A DNA stretch of 64,000 nucleotides from Aurelia coerulea (Eukaryota; Cnidaria; Scyphozoa; Semaeostomeae; Ulmaridae), in contig CM076959.1 of assembly GCA_039566865.1 (NCBI GenBank), forward strand, positions 7,175,501 to 7,239,500, given 5' to 3'. The translations under genes were made by a program, and so were the position numbers. The first letter of the stretch is position 1. Each line of letters starts with the position of its first letter. The notes under the pieces were generated by a model. That model ran no database searches, was not told the DNA's origin, and worked only from the letters and a program-made list of their open reading frames with translations. Of this stretch, positions 46,619 to 57,956 are shown one piece after another.

Positions 46619-48177
46619 GAAATGGAGGGGAATGGAATGGGGGAATGGAACTGGGAATAGCTCTAGGAATAGAAAGGGTATACAGTATATAAATAAGCTA
46701 AGTATAGCATATGTAGGGCCGAAGCCAGTAGTGGTGAGTGGAGCGTCCCCCAGAAGGCCATTTGTCGGAAATTTTACTCCACCTGTCGGATTTTTGTTGT
46801 TGTTACAGGCCCACATTTAGAAGATTTTACTGGGAAAATGATGCATAGAACATGAATTTATTGACTTTCGAGGATGAATTTTGGCATGGATTTGAATCTG
46901 CAGCATTTTTTCCTTCACAGGGACCAATTTTGAAGGCTCCAACGTTGAAACTACAAAATAATTCCAAAATCTAGCCATTAACCCTATCCGGACTAGGGGG
47001 GGGGCACAAAGTGCCCCCCCTAGTAAACTTTTCCACACAGCTCATCGAGTATCACTAGAATAGTCTAGTTTTTTCGTGACTTTTAGTTTCTATCTATGAG
47101 ACATCTTTTCATGTCAATTTCAAAAATTTTGAAACTGATTCCGGGGGTCAACACATGACTTTAAATTGAGTGCTCCGCCAAATAAATACCTTTTAAGTTA
47201 TAGATTTGGAACCACTGGCTCTATGGCAATGAGACAAACATTTTTGAACTCGTCTTGAAACAAGCTTTCATTTAATATATAGTTTATTGATTTTTGATGA
47301 CGTCATCAACAATTGGTTGTTGCGCATGCGTACTGATGAAAAGCCATGTTATGCTTCATTTTTAGACAAATGAGTGACATAATATGATGCAGCAGGTCTT
47401 TTTATGTATCTTTAGACTTTTGCTATTTTTACAAGTAATTTATAATCAATTTTAGACAAAAATCGCTATTTCTCTCGTACAAAATAATTAAAAGCTGACA
47501 TCAGCAAAAATATTAGACTTACAAAGCCAAAATTCCAAAATAAGAATTAGCAGGATATAATCCTTCTATGTCTCAAAGAGATACAACGCGACAAAGTACA
47601 TGTGGTTTTACACACAAATTAGCAACATTTGCTGACGTCAGCACTTAATCACGTGACATAAACAAAAACAAATCACACCATCTTGTTTGCCTTATCATGT
47701 TTGTTACTTGTGCCAAGTTTCAAGTCTCTAGCACTTATGATTCTGAGAAAAACCAGGGGGGGCACTTTGTGCCCCCCCCCTAGTCTCCCCAAAGTTTCAA
47801 AAAGCCTAGTCTGGATAGGGTTAAAGGAGCACATCAGTTCTTTGGTGCATGTTTTAACGTATGTTCCTAAAATTGGGGTTGTTGCTGTTGTTTTTGTTGA
47901 TTTTAGAGCGTCGGAAAATTTTTGGTTCTTTACCCCCCAAAGAATTAAGGCTGGTATCGGGCCTGAGCATATGAAAGTCCTCCTCCAGATGTATCTTTTC
48001 ACCAAATACAATAGCTAGTCAATGACAGTTATGATTTTGTTATGGTGAAAAGATACATACGGATCAGTACTTTCCTATGATAGACTTTGTTCTTTTATAT
48101 ACTGTATAATTTTCATATTCCCCGAGCTATTCCCTCATTCCATTCCCCCATTCCATTCCCCCATTCCATTCCCCGTC
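46619..48177. mobile_element. GGAATGG-ended MITE
   Basis: GGGGAATGGAATGGGGGAAT at the left is mirrored at 48118-48177, and the match runs on to GGGAATAGCTC. About 720 bp remain after removing the nested piggyBac-like element. The flanks are not clear enough to define a duplication. Confidence 0.6.
46978..47824. mobile_element. 839-bp piggyBac-like MITE
   Basis: The ends CCCTATCCGGACTAGG and, inverted, CCCTATCCAGACTAGG lie inside TTAA (46978-46981 and 47821-47824). TTAA plus CCCTA is the piggyBac terminal pattern. Next to each end is a G-run/C-run hairpin around GCACAAAGTGC. Non-coding. Confidence 0.8.
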
Positions 48178-48619
48178 AATGTGTGTCTTGGCATGGCATA
48201 CATTGCCTGGAAGCCACTTGAAATCTTATGATTACGTCGGCCATTTGTATTCACCGGCATTGGAATACTGGCATCGGCATTGGAACTGGCATTGGCATTG
48301 ATTATTGCATAAGTCCACAAGTACTATGGCGCATGCAAAACTAACCAGGGGGTGCGCAACAGCGATTTGCGCGAGTCTCTATTCATTTTCACCCAATTAT
48401 CTAACGTTAATCACGGCAAGAAATATGCAAATTTCCACCAATTTCTAAGTGGGGAGACTCTCGCATTTCCAATTAGTTTCCGAAAGGGAAATTAGCACCC
48501 ACAGTTTCCTATAAATTTCCATTGCGGGAAAAGTACACGCAGAATTTCTGATCAATTCCAGTTGAAGAGATTCACACTCAACATTTTTAAGATTTCCAAC
48601 AGAAGAAATTCCACATATA

Positions 48620-48942
48620 TACTCTCACGAAACGAATAAACGGGGGATCGTGAGAGAGTTTAGGGGAGGGGGCGGGGTTTCGGAAATGGTACGATATGAT
48701 AATAAAGGGGAAGGGGGATTGGAACATTCGGCGGGAGGCTAGACAAATTTGTAGATAGTCTTTTTCTTGGTTAAACGCGTATCTTTTTTATATGTTTGTA
48801 AAATTATTAAAAAATTATTTTCAATATCATGTTAATTTTTCAAGAATTGTTAAAGGGGGGGGGGGTTGGAATAAAAGTGGGGCGTTAGACAATTTTTCAA
48901 TGGTTAATAAGCGTGTGGATTACCATTCGGTACTCGAGAGTA
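48620..48942. mobile_element. TACTCTCGAG-ended MITE, second copy
   Basis: Relative of 13916-14215: it shares CATTCGGTACTCGAGAGTA at one end, and a G run followed by TTGGAATAAA that matches the C run and TTTATTCCAA there. The left end is diverged (TACTCTCACGAAACGAAT). Confidence 0.65.
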
Positions 48943-48966
48943 TATGGTCTCATGACACGATGCAAT

Positions 48967-49670
48967 TTAGTACATGGTCAGATATGAAAATGATGGTAAA
49001 TGTAAACGCGACACCGACACAGAAACCGAAAGCCCCCATCCCGCAACACGAATCCCCCATCCCGCCCATCCAGCCAGCACGCATCTCTCCCCCGTAGAGG
49101 TCGCACCGCAGCGAGCGCCTTTGTTCAAAATGTCATTTGACATTTTGGCGCCCAAATTCATTCTTTTTCTGTGACGATCAACGACAGAAGAAGGTCTCTG
49201 AAACCGGTGTACAATCTCATCAAGCCAAGAAAGTATATGAAATCAAATTGTTTCTGGAAAAAGGCAACAATTCGAGCATTGAAAAGTGTCTGTAGAAAGA
49301 CTAAGAGCAGGTTTGTTGAGTTTCCTATTTTGCATGTCTGTCTTTTTGAACTAAAATCTCCTCTTTTTGACTATGGCCTAAACAGCTAAAAGAAAATGGC
49401 GGGCGCAGGGCGTGCGAGAAGATGTTCCGTTCTACCTTCCTTTCCAAAGAATTTAGAAATTTCATCATTGCTATAGAGTGTGAGCTATCTACGAAGGAAG
49501 CTTCCCATCCTAAAAGCCGAAACATTGAGATACAAAGGCCCGAATGGGAGGCGACATTGCCATTGGAACATGCAAGACCCAAGAGCAAAAATGAATTCGA
49601 AGGAAGAATTCATTTTCTAAAAATCAACACGAGAAACACACAGGGACTCCTTCATTGGCAAAACTGACAT
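48967..49670 (+). other. Open frames of unknown nature in the 8.6-kb element
   Basis: Overlapping frames include one with CFWKKATIRALKSVCRKTKS (49171-49389) and one with FLSKEFRNFIIAIECELSTK (49422-49667). They are basic and could be exons of the element's own gene, but match nothing I recognise. Confidence 0.3.
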
Positions 49671-50569
49671 TTTATCTTGGTCTTCCGATCACTTCAATGA
49701 CAAAAGTTCATAAAATTTGCTCCCACTTTATCACTCTACAAGCTGCTATATTTCAAATTTCATTACATTAATTTTTAAGATACTGTGTAATGTGAGTTTG
49801 TAACTTGTTTTCTTTTGTCACAGCACTCCGGCTTCAATGGCTGACTTCAAGAAGAGTCAAGAGGGTGAAGGAGAAAAGTGGGTAAGATCATAGTTTCAAA
49901 CATAAATCTCTTGTTGGTGATTGACTGGAATCGGCGTATGGTGCGCCACACATCTGTGGCGCACAGACCCAATCTATACAATGTAAATAACAATAGAACA
50001 AAAGAATTGGCGTATATCTGTGGCGCACGGCACACCCAGATTCCCAGTAGGGTGATTGAGACAAAGAGTGGAACGCTAGACCAGCATATTCTCAATTTCT
50101 ATTCTTAGTTTTGAATATATGTGAAACAGTTCTGCGTCTTGAATGCACGAACTTGTTCAAGTGGTCAGCGATCATAGCAATTTGTTTTCAATCACGCAAG
50201 TAGCATCTTCATTTGTCACTTTAATTTTGTATTCTTATGACTTAGTGTCAAATGAACTGTTCTTTTTCCTCCCTACATGCTCCTGTCAAGTGCAAAGCAA
50301 GGAGAAAACTGGTGAGTTCACAATTCCCAGTCTGCAGAATACATATGGCAGTTCTGGACAAGATTTCACGAGCATGCAGACCAACAAAGCAGTGGTATGC
50401 TTGCGTGCAAGTTCTTTGTTTAACCTTTGTTTTCAAAGGAGTGAACTAAAGATCTCAATCAAAATCAGCATGCACATGAAAATTGTGTGAAGAATCTTGT
50501 GTGTGCAGCTGCCACACTCTGCAGACTGGCACTAATTAATTTAATTTTTGTAAATATCTAAGTTCTGAA

Positions 50570-51040
50570 ACATAGAAACATCTTATCATGGACATTCGTT
50601 TGAAAGCTCTTGAAAGCTAGCACGTCACAGAAAGGAGGAAAGAAACATGTCAAAAGTTTTATTTGAAGACTTTGATGTATATGTATAGCAAATATCCAAT
50701 CTCTTTAATCTTGATAGGATATTTATCTGCCTGGTTCTGAGTCATTGATGTCGCACAGGAGCTATACACATTTTTCTATATGGAGCTGAAGGATAACAAC
50801 AACCCAAAGAGTTTATGCTTCATATGTAAAACAGTAAACAATTGTGCAGAATGCTCCTCAGCGTACAATGAAACTCATCCATCTGCACCAAGTGTTACTT
50901 TTGTATTTGAAGAAATATTGACTTTTGCTTTTTTTGCATCATAACTTCTGGTGATACTAAGTTTTAAACTGAATCAAGCAAACACCTTTTTTTTATTTAT
51001 GCTTGAATTCATGAACTGCTATTTCAAAAAGTAACTTGAG
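50570..51040. other. Spacer part of module 1, no gene seen
   Basis: Resembles the corresponding part of module 2 (AGGATAACAACAACCCAAA, GATAGGATA). No coding signal. Confidence 0.4.
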
Positions 51041-51874
51041 AAACCATCATACAGGGAAACACCTTCATTGTCAAAACTGAAATTTTTATTTTGGTCTCCA
51101 GGTTATTTAATGGCAAAAATTCATAGATTTGCTCCCATGATCATTCTATCTGCTAAGTTTAAATCTTTATTGCATGTTTTCAGAGGATGTGAGTTTCTAA
51201 CTCGTTCTCTTTCACCATAGCACTCTAGCTTCAATTGCTGTTGTCAGGAAGATTCAAATGAGGGCAAAGGAGAAAAACGGGTAAGATCATAATTTCAAGT
51301 ATTAAATTTTTGCTGGTGGTTGAGACAAAGGGCTGAATGCTAGACCAGCATATTTTCAATTTCTATTCTTAGTTTTGAATATATGTGAAACAGTTCTGCG
51401 TCTTGAATGCACGAACTTGTTCAAGTGGTCAGCGCTCATAGCAATTTGTTTTCAACCATGCAACCATGCAAGTAACATAGTTCCAGTTGCCACTTTCATT
51501 TCTTGACTTAGTTACAAACGACTTGTTTTTTTCCTTCCTCCTAGCTCCTGTCAATTTGAAATTGCAAAAAAAGGAGAAACCAGTTAGTTCAAACTACCTT
51601 TAATTTGCTTTTCCTAAGATCTGATATCTAAACATTGAAGCACCTTATTGTGAACATTGATTGATTTGTCTGAAATGTCTTGAAAGCTAACAGGGTACAG
51701 AAAAAAGGAAGAAACCTGTAGAAAAGTTCGGTTTGAAGACTTTGATGTATCTAATTATAACAAATATCCTATCCCTTCCATCTTGATAGGATAATTAGCT
51801 GCTTCTGACTCATTGATGTTGCACAGGAGTTATACTCGTTTTTATGTGTAGCTGAAGGATAACAACAACCCAAA

Positions 51875-52615
51875 TAAGGCCATATAAATTAAATTAATAG
51901 ATTCTCATCACCGCCCGAGTGGAAAATTAATTCTGAGTCGAAATTTTTAATATTTTGTTTGTAAAATATAAAAGTCCCGCCCGCTCGTCATTTGCAATGT
52001 TTGCGATGTTTTTATATTTTATATAATGTCAAAACATATAGTTTTATTGTTTTTTATTTATTTGCAATGATTTGCTCCTTATGTTACACACTTTTATCTA
52101 ACGAAAGGTAGAATTTTACCATAAAACTACAAAAAATGTCAATCTGAAACAACGTTTTCACTGAATTGGCACACTTTTGATCAATTACAAAGTTGTTATG
52201 GTTCAAGAACATTCAGACGGGAGGCTTCATTAGGTTCCTGTGGGAGGGCTGTGGGAAATTTGCAAGAAATCTCTTGACAAGAAATCATTTTAATTTTGAA
52301 AAAGTAGACATTTTGTTGAAGAAACTGTGAGAAATTCCCTTTAGATTGTTGTTTGTAAACAGCTCCTACAAACATCAAAAATCTTAAGTTGTTTGTCGCT
52401 GCTCCTGTTCTTCTACAGACGACCCACAGGGTAGAATTTATCTGTGCCAAAGACTATGTAAACAAAGAATTCAACGGAATAATGTGCTTCCCTCGCTGAT
52501 TTGGCTAGATTTGCCAAAAAAATTTATATATAAATTACAAAATATAACCTCCCGCCTCGCGAGAGTTTCCAAAACTTTGTGATGAGAATCTATTAATTTA
52601 TTTTATGTGGCCTAA
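51875..52615. mobile_element. 735-bp Harbinger-like MITE
   Basis: GGCCATATAAATTAAATTAA at the left is mirrored by the right end, and the ends share GATGAGAATCT words. The flanks are TAA on both sides (51875-51877 and 52613-52615), the 3-bp type used by PIF/Harbinger. It interrupts module 2. A truncated relative is at 620-795. Confidence 0.78.
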
Positions 52616-53447
52616 TGCTGCAATTCATGAACTGCTATTTCAAAATTTAACCTCTACCAAAACCATCACGCAGGAACTCCTTCCTTTTCAAAACTGACAA
52701 TTTTATCTTTATCTCCTGGTTACTTCAATGACGAAAGTTCATAGATTTGTTCCCATGATCATTCTGGTTGCTATTTTCAATTTTCATGACATTTTTCAGA
52801 AGTTGGAGTTTCTAACTTGTTCTCTTTCATCATAGCACTCTAGCTTCAATTGCTGATGTCATGAAGAGTTAAGAGGGTTGAGGAGAAAAGCGGGTAAGAT
52901 CATAATTTCATACTTAAAATTTTCGTTTGTGGTTGAGAGAAAGAGTGGAGCGCTAGACCAGCATATTTTCAATTTCTATTCTTAGTTTTGAATATATGTG
53001 AAACAGTTCTGCGTCTTGAATGCACGAACTTGTTCAAGTGGTTAGCGATCATAGCAATTTGTTTTCAACCATGCAAGTAGCATCGTCCAATTTTCATTTT
53101 TTTGTATTCTTGAGTTGGTTACAGATAAACTGTTCTTTTTCCTTCCTCCAAGCTCCTGTCAAATTGTAAATGCAAAGCAAGGAGAAACAGGTTAGTTTAA
53201 ATTCCCTTTAATTTGCTATTCCTTATATTTGAGTATTATAACATTGAAGCACCTTATCGTGGACATTATTTGATTAGTCTGAAACATGTTGGAAGCTGAC
53301 AGGGTACAGAAAAGGAAGAAACATATTTTTGAAAATTTTGAATTGAAGACTTTGATGTAGAAATTTCCCATCATTTTCGTCCTGATACGATACTGATCCC
53401 CATGGTTCTGAGGCAATGAAGTCACACAGGAGCTATACTCATTTTGA

Positions 53448-54633
53448 TACCGGGTGAGCCAGAAATATGGTATATGCATACAACTTCTTGAAATTTATTT
53501 GCCTGCAGACACTATTAAAAACTTTTTTGAATAACAAAATAAATAGATATAATTCATTGCTTTAAAGGCAATCGGTCCCCTTTGATGAATGAAAATAAAA
53601 CCGATAAAGATTTCTATTGTATATTCCAGAAGTTGGTGTAAATTCAGTTTATCCAAAGAAATTAGGGTCATAGAGACTCAGTGATGCATGAATTTAGCTG
53701 CAGCGTAAATAAGGTTAAAGCAGTAACCAATGTCAGAAAAATAACCAGTTAAAAGGTTTTTGCAACAAGTGTCTCTTCCCTTAGTTCATCATCACTCACT
53801 TAGGGTCGTTCTTTTCAACAAAACAAATGTACAGATATGGTATCATGTAAGTTTACAAATGGAAAGATTGTAACATTTTATGAGTTGATTTAAAAGTACG
53901 GGCATAAGTCTTAAGTACCTGTGTTTTAAGTACATATTCAGTACTGGCACCTATCTATCATCAAAAGATAATAGCAACACATGTTGCACAAGAGGTTGTT
54001 TAATGATTGCACAGCATTAGTATCACTTTGATCAATACAAAAACTTTCAGTTTTTACCATTTCTTTGAAATGATACTTACTAGCTGCTGTATTTTGTGCA
54101 TGTAGGGTAATAGGTAGTAGGTCTTTGCATCAAGAAAGCTGCTCTTTTGTTTTCAGCTGTTGGAGCAACAAGCAAGCATATGCTGCTCCAGAAAATACTT
54201 ATTCGTATGGATGTCAATGAAGAACTGATGTCTGGTGAAAAATGTTAGGAATGCCTTTGGTAAATTTTGGGAACAATGAAAATGAACTGATTGAATTGCA
54301 TCATTGGCAGAAGTAGTACAGAGAATAGTAGTAGTCAGGTGCTGATGAAGTTTGATGCAAGTTGTGGTATAAAATGTTATCATTGCATCGTTCGGCTTTT
54401 CAAATGCTTCAATCCATGATAGCAAGAATCAATAAAATCCATCAAAAGTGTCCTAAAAGTACTGTGTCCCACCTGCTGTCCAAGAGCTGTGATTTCAGTT
54501 GTTTTTTTCTTTCTGAGAATTTTTGCAGGAAAGGCTTAGCATTTGAGACCTTATTTGAATAAACTACAGACAATTGATTGCAACAATGTGGTGCAGACAG
54601 ACTGCGCAAAGCTTTTTTGGGATACACTCTGTA
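53448..54633. mobile_element. Decayed mariner-like element, 1182 bp
   Basis: The ends CCGGGTGAGCCAGAAAT and, inverted, CAGAGTGTATCCCAAAAA are flanked by TA. The size is close to a full mariner, but no DD34D-like transposase motif survives in any frame that I can read. Confidence 0.5.
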
Positions 54634-54849
54634 CACAGATTGAGTCCAAGGGTGGGCATGTCACACTGGGGCAATCATCATACTTTTGACCAATACCAGT
54701 AGGTTTTTGCTAAAAATTTTGTATGTATCAACTTTGTCCCATTACTGATCTTTTTATTGCACGTTTTTGTTGCTATCTTGCTTCAGTAGAAGTTGCAGTT
54801 CTAGCACCAAAAGCTGGAATCACAGAAGTAGCTAAGTGCTAATCAAGTC

Positions 54850-54955
54850 CACAACCCCTTGTCACGGCGCCCTACTGGGCATTGAACCCTATCTGCTGGA
54901 CTGTTCTGCTTGCATAATCAGAGTATTACTCCACTGCACCACAACACCTTTAATT
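54850..54955 (-). repeat. tRNA-derived SINE-like sequence
   Basis: On the minus strand GTGGTGCAGTGGAGTAATAC resembles a polymerase III A box and GGGTTCAATGCCC a B box, about 50 bases apart, followed by GTAGGGCGCCGTG. The cloverleaf does not close, so it is tRNA-derived rather than a tRNA gene. Confidence 0.5.
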
Positions 54956-54959
54956 TTGG

Positions 54960-55790
54960 CTGCAAGTTTTGAATTAGATCGTCACTGATGATGTTTATCC
55001 TAAAAACCGGAAATTTCATGAAAGTCGTTGCTTAAAAGCAGGTTTCCGTTAAAGTATAACTGTCCCAAAACTGGTAGTCTTCTTGCTAACCAAATGATTA
55101 TCGTGTGTGTTACTTCAAAAGGATCTCTCAATAACTATTCTGAAGAAGTTTGTCCCAAAATCGATACTTTCAGTCAACAAAGCTTCATCTGACATCCGAA
55201 AGCAGGTTGTAGTTATATTATAACTGGTGGACTTGGTTGAGCTACTTATCTTTTCTTCTAAACTTTCGTCAGATAGAACAGCAGTGGAATGCATTTTGGT
55301 AGAACTATAGAGCCGACTCGCCAGATTTCGGCTGTGTGCCAGTACGCATTTTTTGGGCAGTAAAGTCGTACTTTGCGATTATAAGACTGGTCTTCTTTCA
55401 TGGTGCATCTGGACAAAGATGGGATCAAACATTTCACAGTACTAGCCTGCCTCTGAAAGTCTGTCCACTTCCCGTATTTGTTGGTTTTTATAATTCATCA
55501 ACAACCATTAATGTTACCATCTTTTCTGAAGCCACAAATTTGAACGTTTCATGAGCAAATCTGAATTTGGTAGTTTTATCTTGGTAATTTGAGATACATT
55601 TTGTTCTCAGGTATGTCAGTGCGGACTTAACAGTAGACTCATATGGCTAAGGCCACATCCACACGTACCAGGTGCATTTGAAACGCATCAACATGAAAAT
55701 GCATCGATGAAAAACATGACCCATATCTGCTATGGGCAAGCACGCATTAACGATGTGCCCTCGTAGATCCTGAAGATTCCGGAGATTCTA
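54960..55790. other. No gene recognised
   Basis: Inside the 8.6-kb element; no motif found. Confidence 0.4.
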
Positions 55791-55792
55791 GT

Positions 55793-56152
55793 TTGTATAC
55801 AGTGTTGGAACAGGGACAGGGAAAATTCGTGAATTACCATATTTCTATTTTTCCAGCACCCACTCAAAACAAGCTCCCATCCTTATTGTCTTCAAGCGAA
55901 ATGAAATTGAGGAATAAAGAAATTCGACCAAAGGTTCAGCAAAATCCGCTAACATGTTTCAATAGAGTCCAAAAAGTCGTTCCTTTCTCCTTGTATCCAA
56001 AGTATGATCTGAAATCTTATGCAATGGCAAAGCCCGAAAATCTGAGAAATATGTTATCCGAAATCTGTGTGAAAATATTTTCCACTGTCCGACGATCTGA
56101 AAATGATAAATTCAACTTGTTTGGACGAGATCCCACAAATTTAGGTAGATAA
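55793..56152 (+). other. 119-residue ORF of unknown function
   Basis: The longest open frame in the right half of the 8.6-kb element. It is lysine/asparagine rich, includes the stretch VVPFSLYPKYDLKSYAMAKP, and ends near the 3' end of the element. No family recognised; it may be a remnant of the element's gene. Confidence 0.3.
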
Positions 56153-56619
56153 TATATTGATAAGTTTCTTAACATAACCGTACTTGGACAAGCAAATTAT
56201 GGTCACTGTTTGAAAAATCGAAAAGAAGTTTCCCTTTTTACACCATCTTAATAAATCTTTCGCTTGAAATGGGTATATTTAGATGGAACTAACCTAATGT
56301 ACGTGTGGAAGTGGCCTAACAATTGAGTATATTTCCTGCAGTTTATTTGATTGAGGATAACTTATTATTTGTTATAGACAAATAGAGATTGATTATTATT
56401 ATCATATTTGCATTATTGAACTCTTCTGTTGAACTGAAATTGCGAGGCAAGTTCTCGTTTGTTCCCTCTGCCAACGGGAATGAGTAAAGTTGGAGAAAAT
56501 GAAGACTGTTTGAGTAAAATCGCGTTCATGTTCTACTTAAAAGTATTCCAAGAAGCAAGAATTGTAAGAATCTAAGATTTTTAACAAAAAATTAGGAAAT
56601 CCCACGTTTCTGCGACGTT

Positions 56620-57012
56620 GTCCCATTTAAATCGGACATCTCTCCATAGTTTCCCAATGTCCGAAATGCCGAATCTCCTTATTAGAAATTGTAGGGAAGA
56701 AGAAATTTCCTATTCAGGCAATTCTCCCAATGGAAACATTAGAGGAAACTTGACATTTCCACTTAATTTTGTCATAAAACATTGGGGGAAACTGTCCGTT
56801 TCCTACGAATTTCCTACCTAGAGAAGGGATCTGTCCATGGTTTCCCCATGTCGGAAATGCAAAGTCTCGAATTTGGAAATTGTAGGGAAACGGAAATGTT
56901 CCTTTCCGATGATTTTCCCCATTGGAAACCTTGGAGGAAATTTGACGTCTCCTCATAATTTCCTCGTAGTACACCCGTGGAAACTGTCCGTTTCCTACAA
57001 GATTCCTACCTA
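56620..57012. repeat. Subterminal tandem duplication, about 190 bp
   Basis: Two units share CCATAGTTTCCCAATGTC / CCATGGTTTCCCCATGTC, GAAATTGTAGGGAA and GAAACTGTCCGTTTCCTAC. They form the right subterminal region of the 8.6-kb element and may be transposase-binding repeats. Confidence 0.65.
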
Positions 57013-57179
57013 GAAACTATAAGGCAATTTTGCCCTTTCTTGCCGTGAATGGATTTGAGCATTATGAATGAGGATTACTGATATTATACGGAGAGTTTTA
57101 AATCCAATAAGAGCATACCTGAATTGCTTAATTACGCTTTTATAGGAACACTTTGAACTGAGCTAACATTAAATTTTTT

Positions 57180-57470
57180 TCTGACTTTACCACGGCTGGA
57201 GCGGTACACGACTCGTTTTCAGAAATTTACCCTCTTCTAATTGCCGAAACTTGCCTTGGTACCCAGATTTATGAAGACTTTTTTTTGGAAAACTCCACAT
57301 TTGTAACTATTTTTGCAACTTTCAGCGAAACGCCACTAATAAATGGAAAATCTGCCGAAAATGACCCTTGTTTAGAGAACGTTGTTAAAAGAAAGTTAGG
57401 CCCAAGAACCCACCCATATGGGCGGCACATACCATTACCCTGAACATGTTATATACCCCCTCCCGGGGAT
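57180..57470. mobile_element. Old 300-bp G-rich MITE copy in MULE-MITE copy B
   Basis: Same relic as 13099-13379, at the equivalent position of copy B. Confidence 0.65.
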
Positions 57471-57642
57471 TTTACGTTAAAGACAGAACAGAGCTCTTCG
57501 TAATTAAAAGTTCATCAGAGCTTGAAGTTTTAACCCTTGAATATCTTTCAATCTTGTGAACTTATACTTAATTTGAGAGTAAAAGTTGTTAGTTTGATTG
57601 TGAAGTTACGTATAATTCGTTCACTTATTACCCTTATTGAGA

Positions 57643-57700
57643 TACCCTGGGTACCAGACTCTCTAACATTTCAATATTAGAGAGTCTGGTACCCAGGGTA
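57643..57700. mobile_element. 58-bp micro-MITE, intact
   Basis: TACCCTGGGTACCAGACTCT leads into a short loop and the full complement. The flanks are the perfect 9-bp duplication TTATTGAGA (57634-57642 and 57701-57709). This is the unbroken form of the hairpin cut by the 12.6-kb MULE in copy A. Confidence 0.85.
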
Positions 57701-57956
57701 TTATTGAGACTACTCTGGTTCAACTTCAAAAGTTTGGTTCATTTCAAGAATCATAATTGCTGAAAAATGAAATTGATGGCAGCATATTTTACAATCTAAA
57801 ACACACTCTCGAATGACCTGTAATATGAAAATCTTAAAACCGCAAAATCTTGAAACCCGAAAACGAACATAAAAGCATCAAGCCCTCAACCCTGGGGGCA
57901 AAAATTGGCCAAACGCGCAACCCATCAAAGCTCAAAGCCCAAAGCCCTTTCTCGTT

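Larger units (their letters stand above)
49640..53440. repeat. Threefold tandem exon-like module
   Basis: Units begin near 49640, 51047 and 52660. Each holds a pyrimidine tract and AG before CACTC-GCTTCAAT, a segment of about 60 bp ending in GAGAAAA-GG, then GTAAGATCAT, like an exon with good splice sites. Each also carries the highly conserved CAGTTCTGCGTCTTGAATGC and a second exon-like piece containing GCTCCTGTCAA followed later by GTTAG or GTGAG. Unit 3 has a stop in the frame that is open in units 1 and 2. Unit 2 is enlarged by an inserted MITE. Confidence 0.65.
48412..57047. mobile_element. 8.6-kb CACGG-ended DNA element, superfamily uncertain
   Basis: The ends CACGGCAAGAAA and TTTCTTGCCGTG are perfect 12-bp inverted repeats flanked by AAT (48409-48411 and 57048-57050). 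Copy A shows the unbroken site (AACGTTAATGGATTTGAGC, near 12950-12970), proving a single 8636-bp insertion. CAC termini with a 3-bp duplication suit the CACTA/EnSpm group. Subterminal regions are rich in TTTCC/GGAAA words. No transposase was recognised; several MITEs and triplicated modules lie inside. Confidence 0.82.

Noticed and set aside
53450..54631. Functional mariner transposase
   Set aside because: Size and ends fit, but no D-D-34D motifs could be read in any frame.
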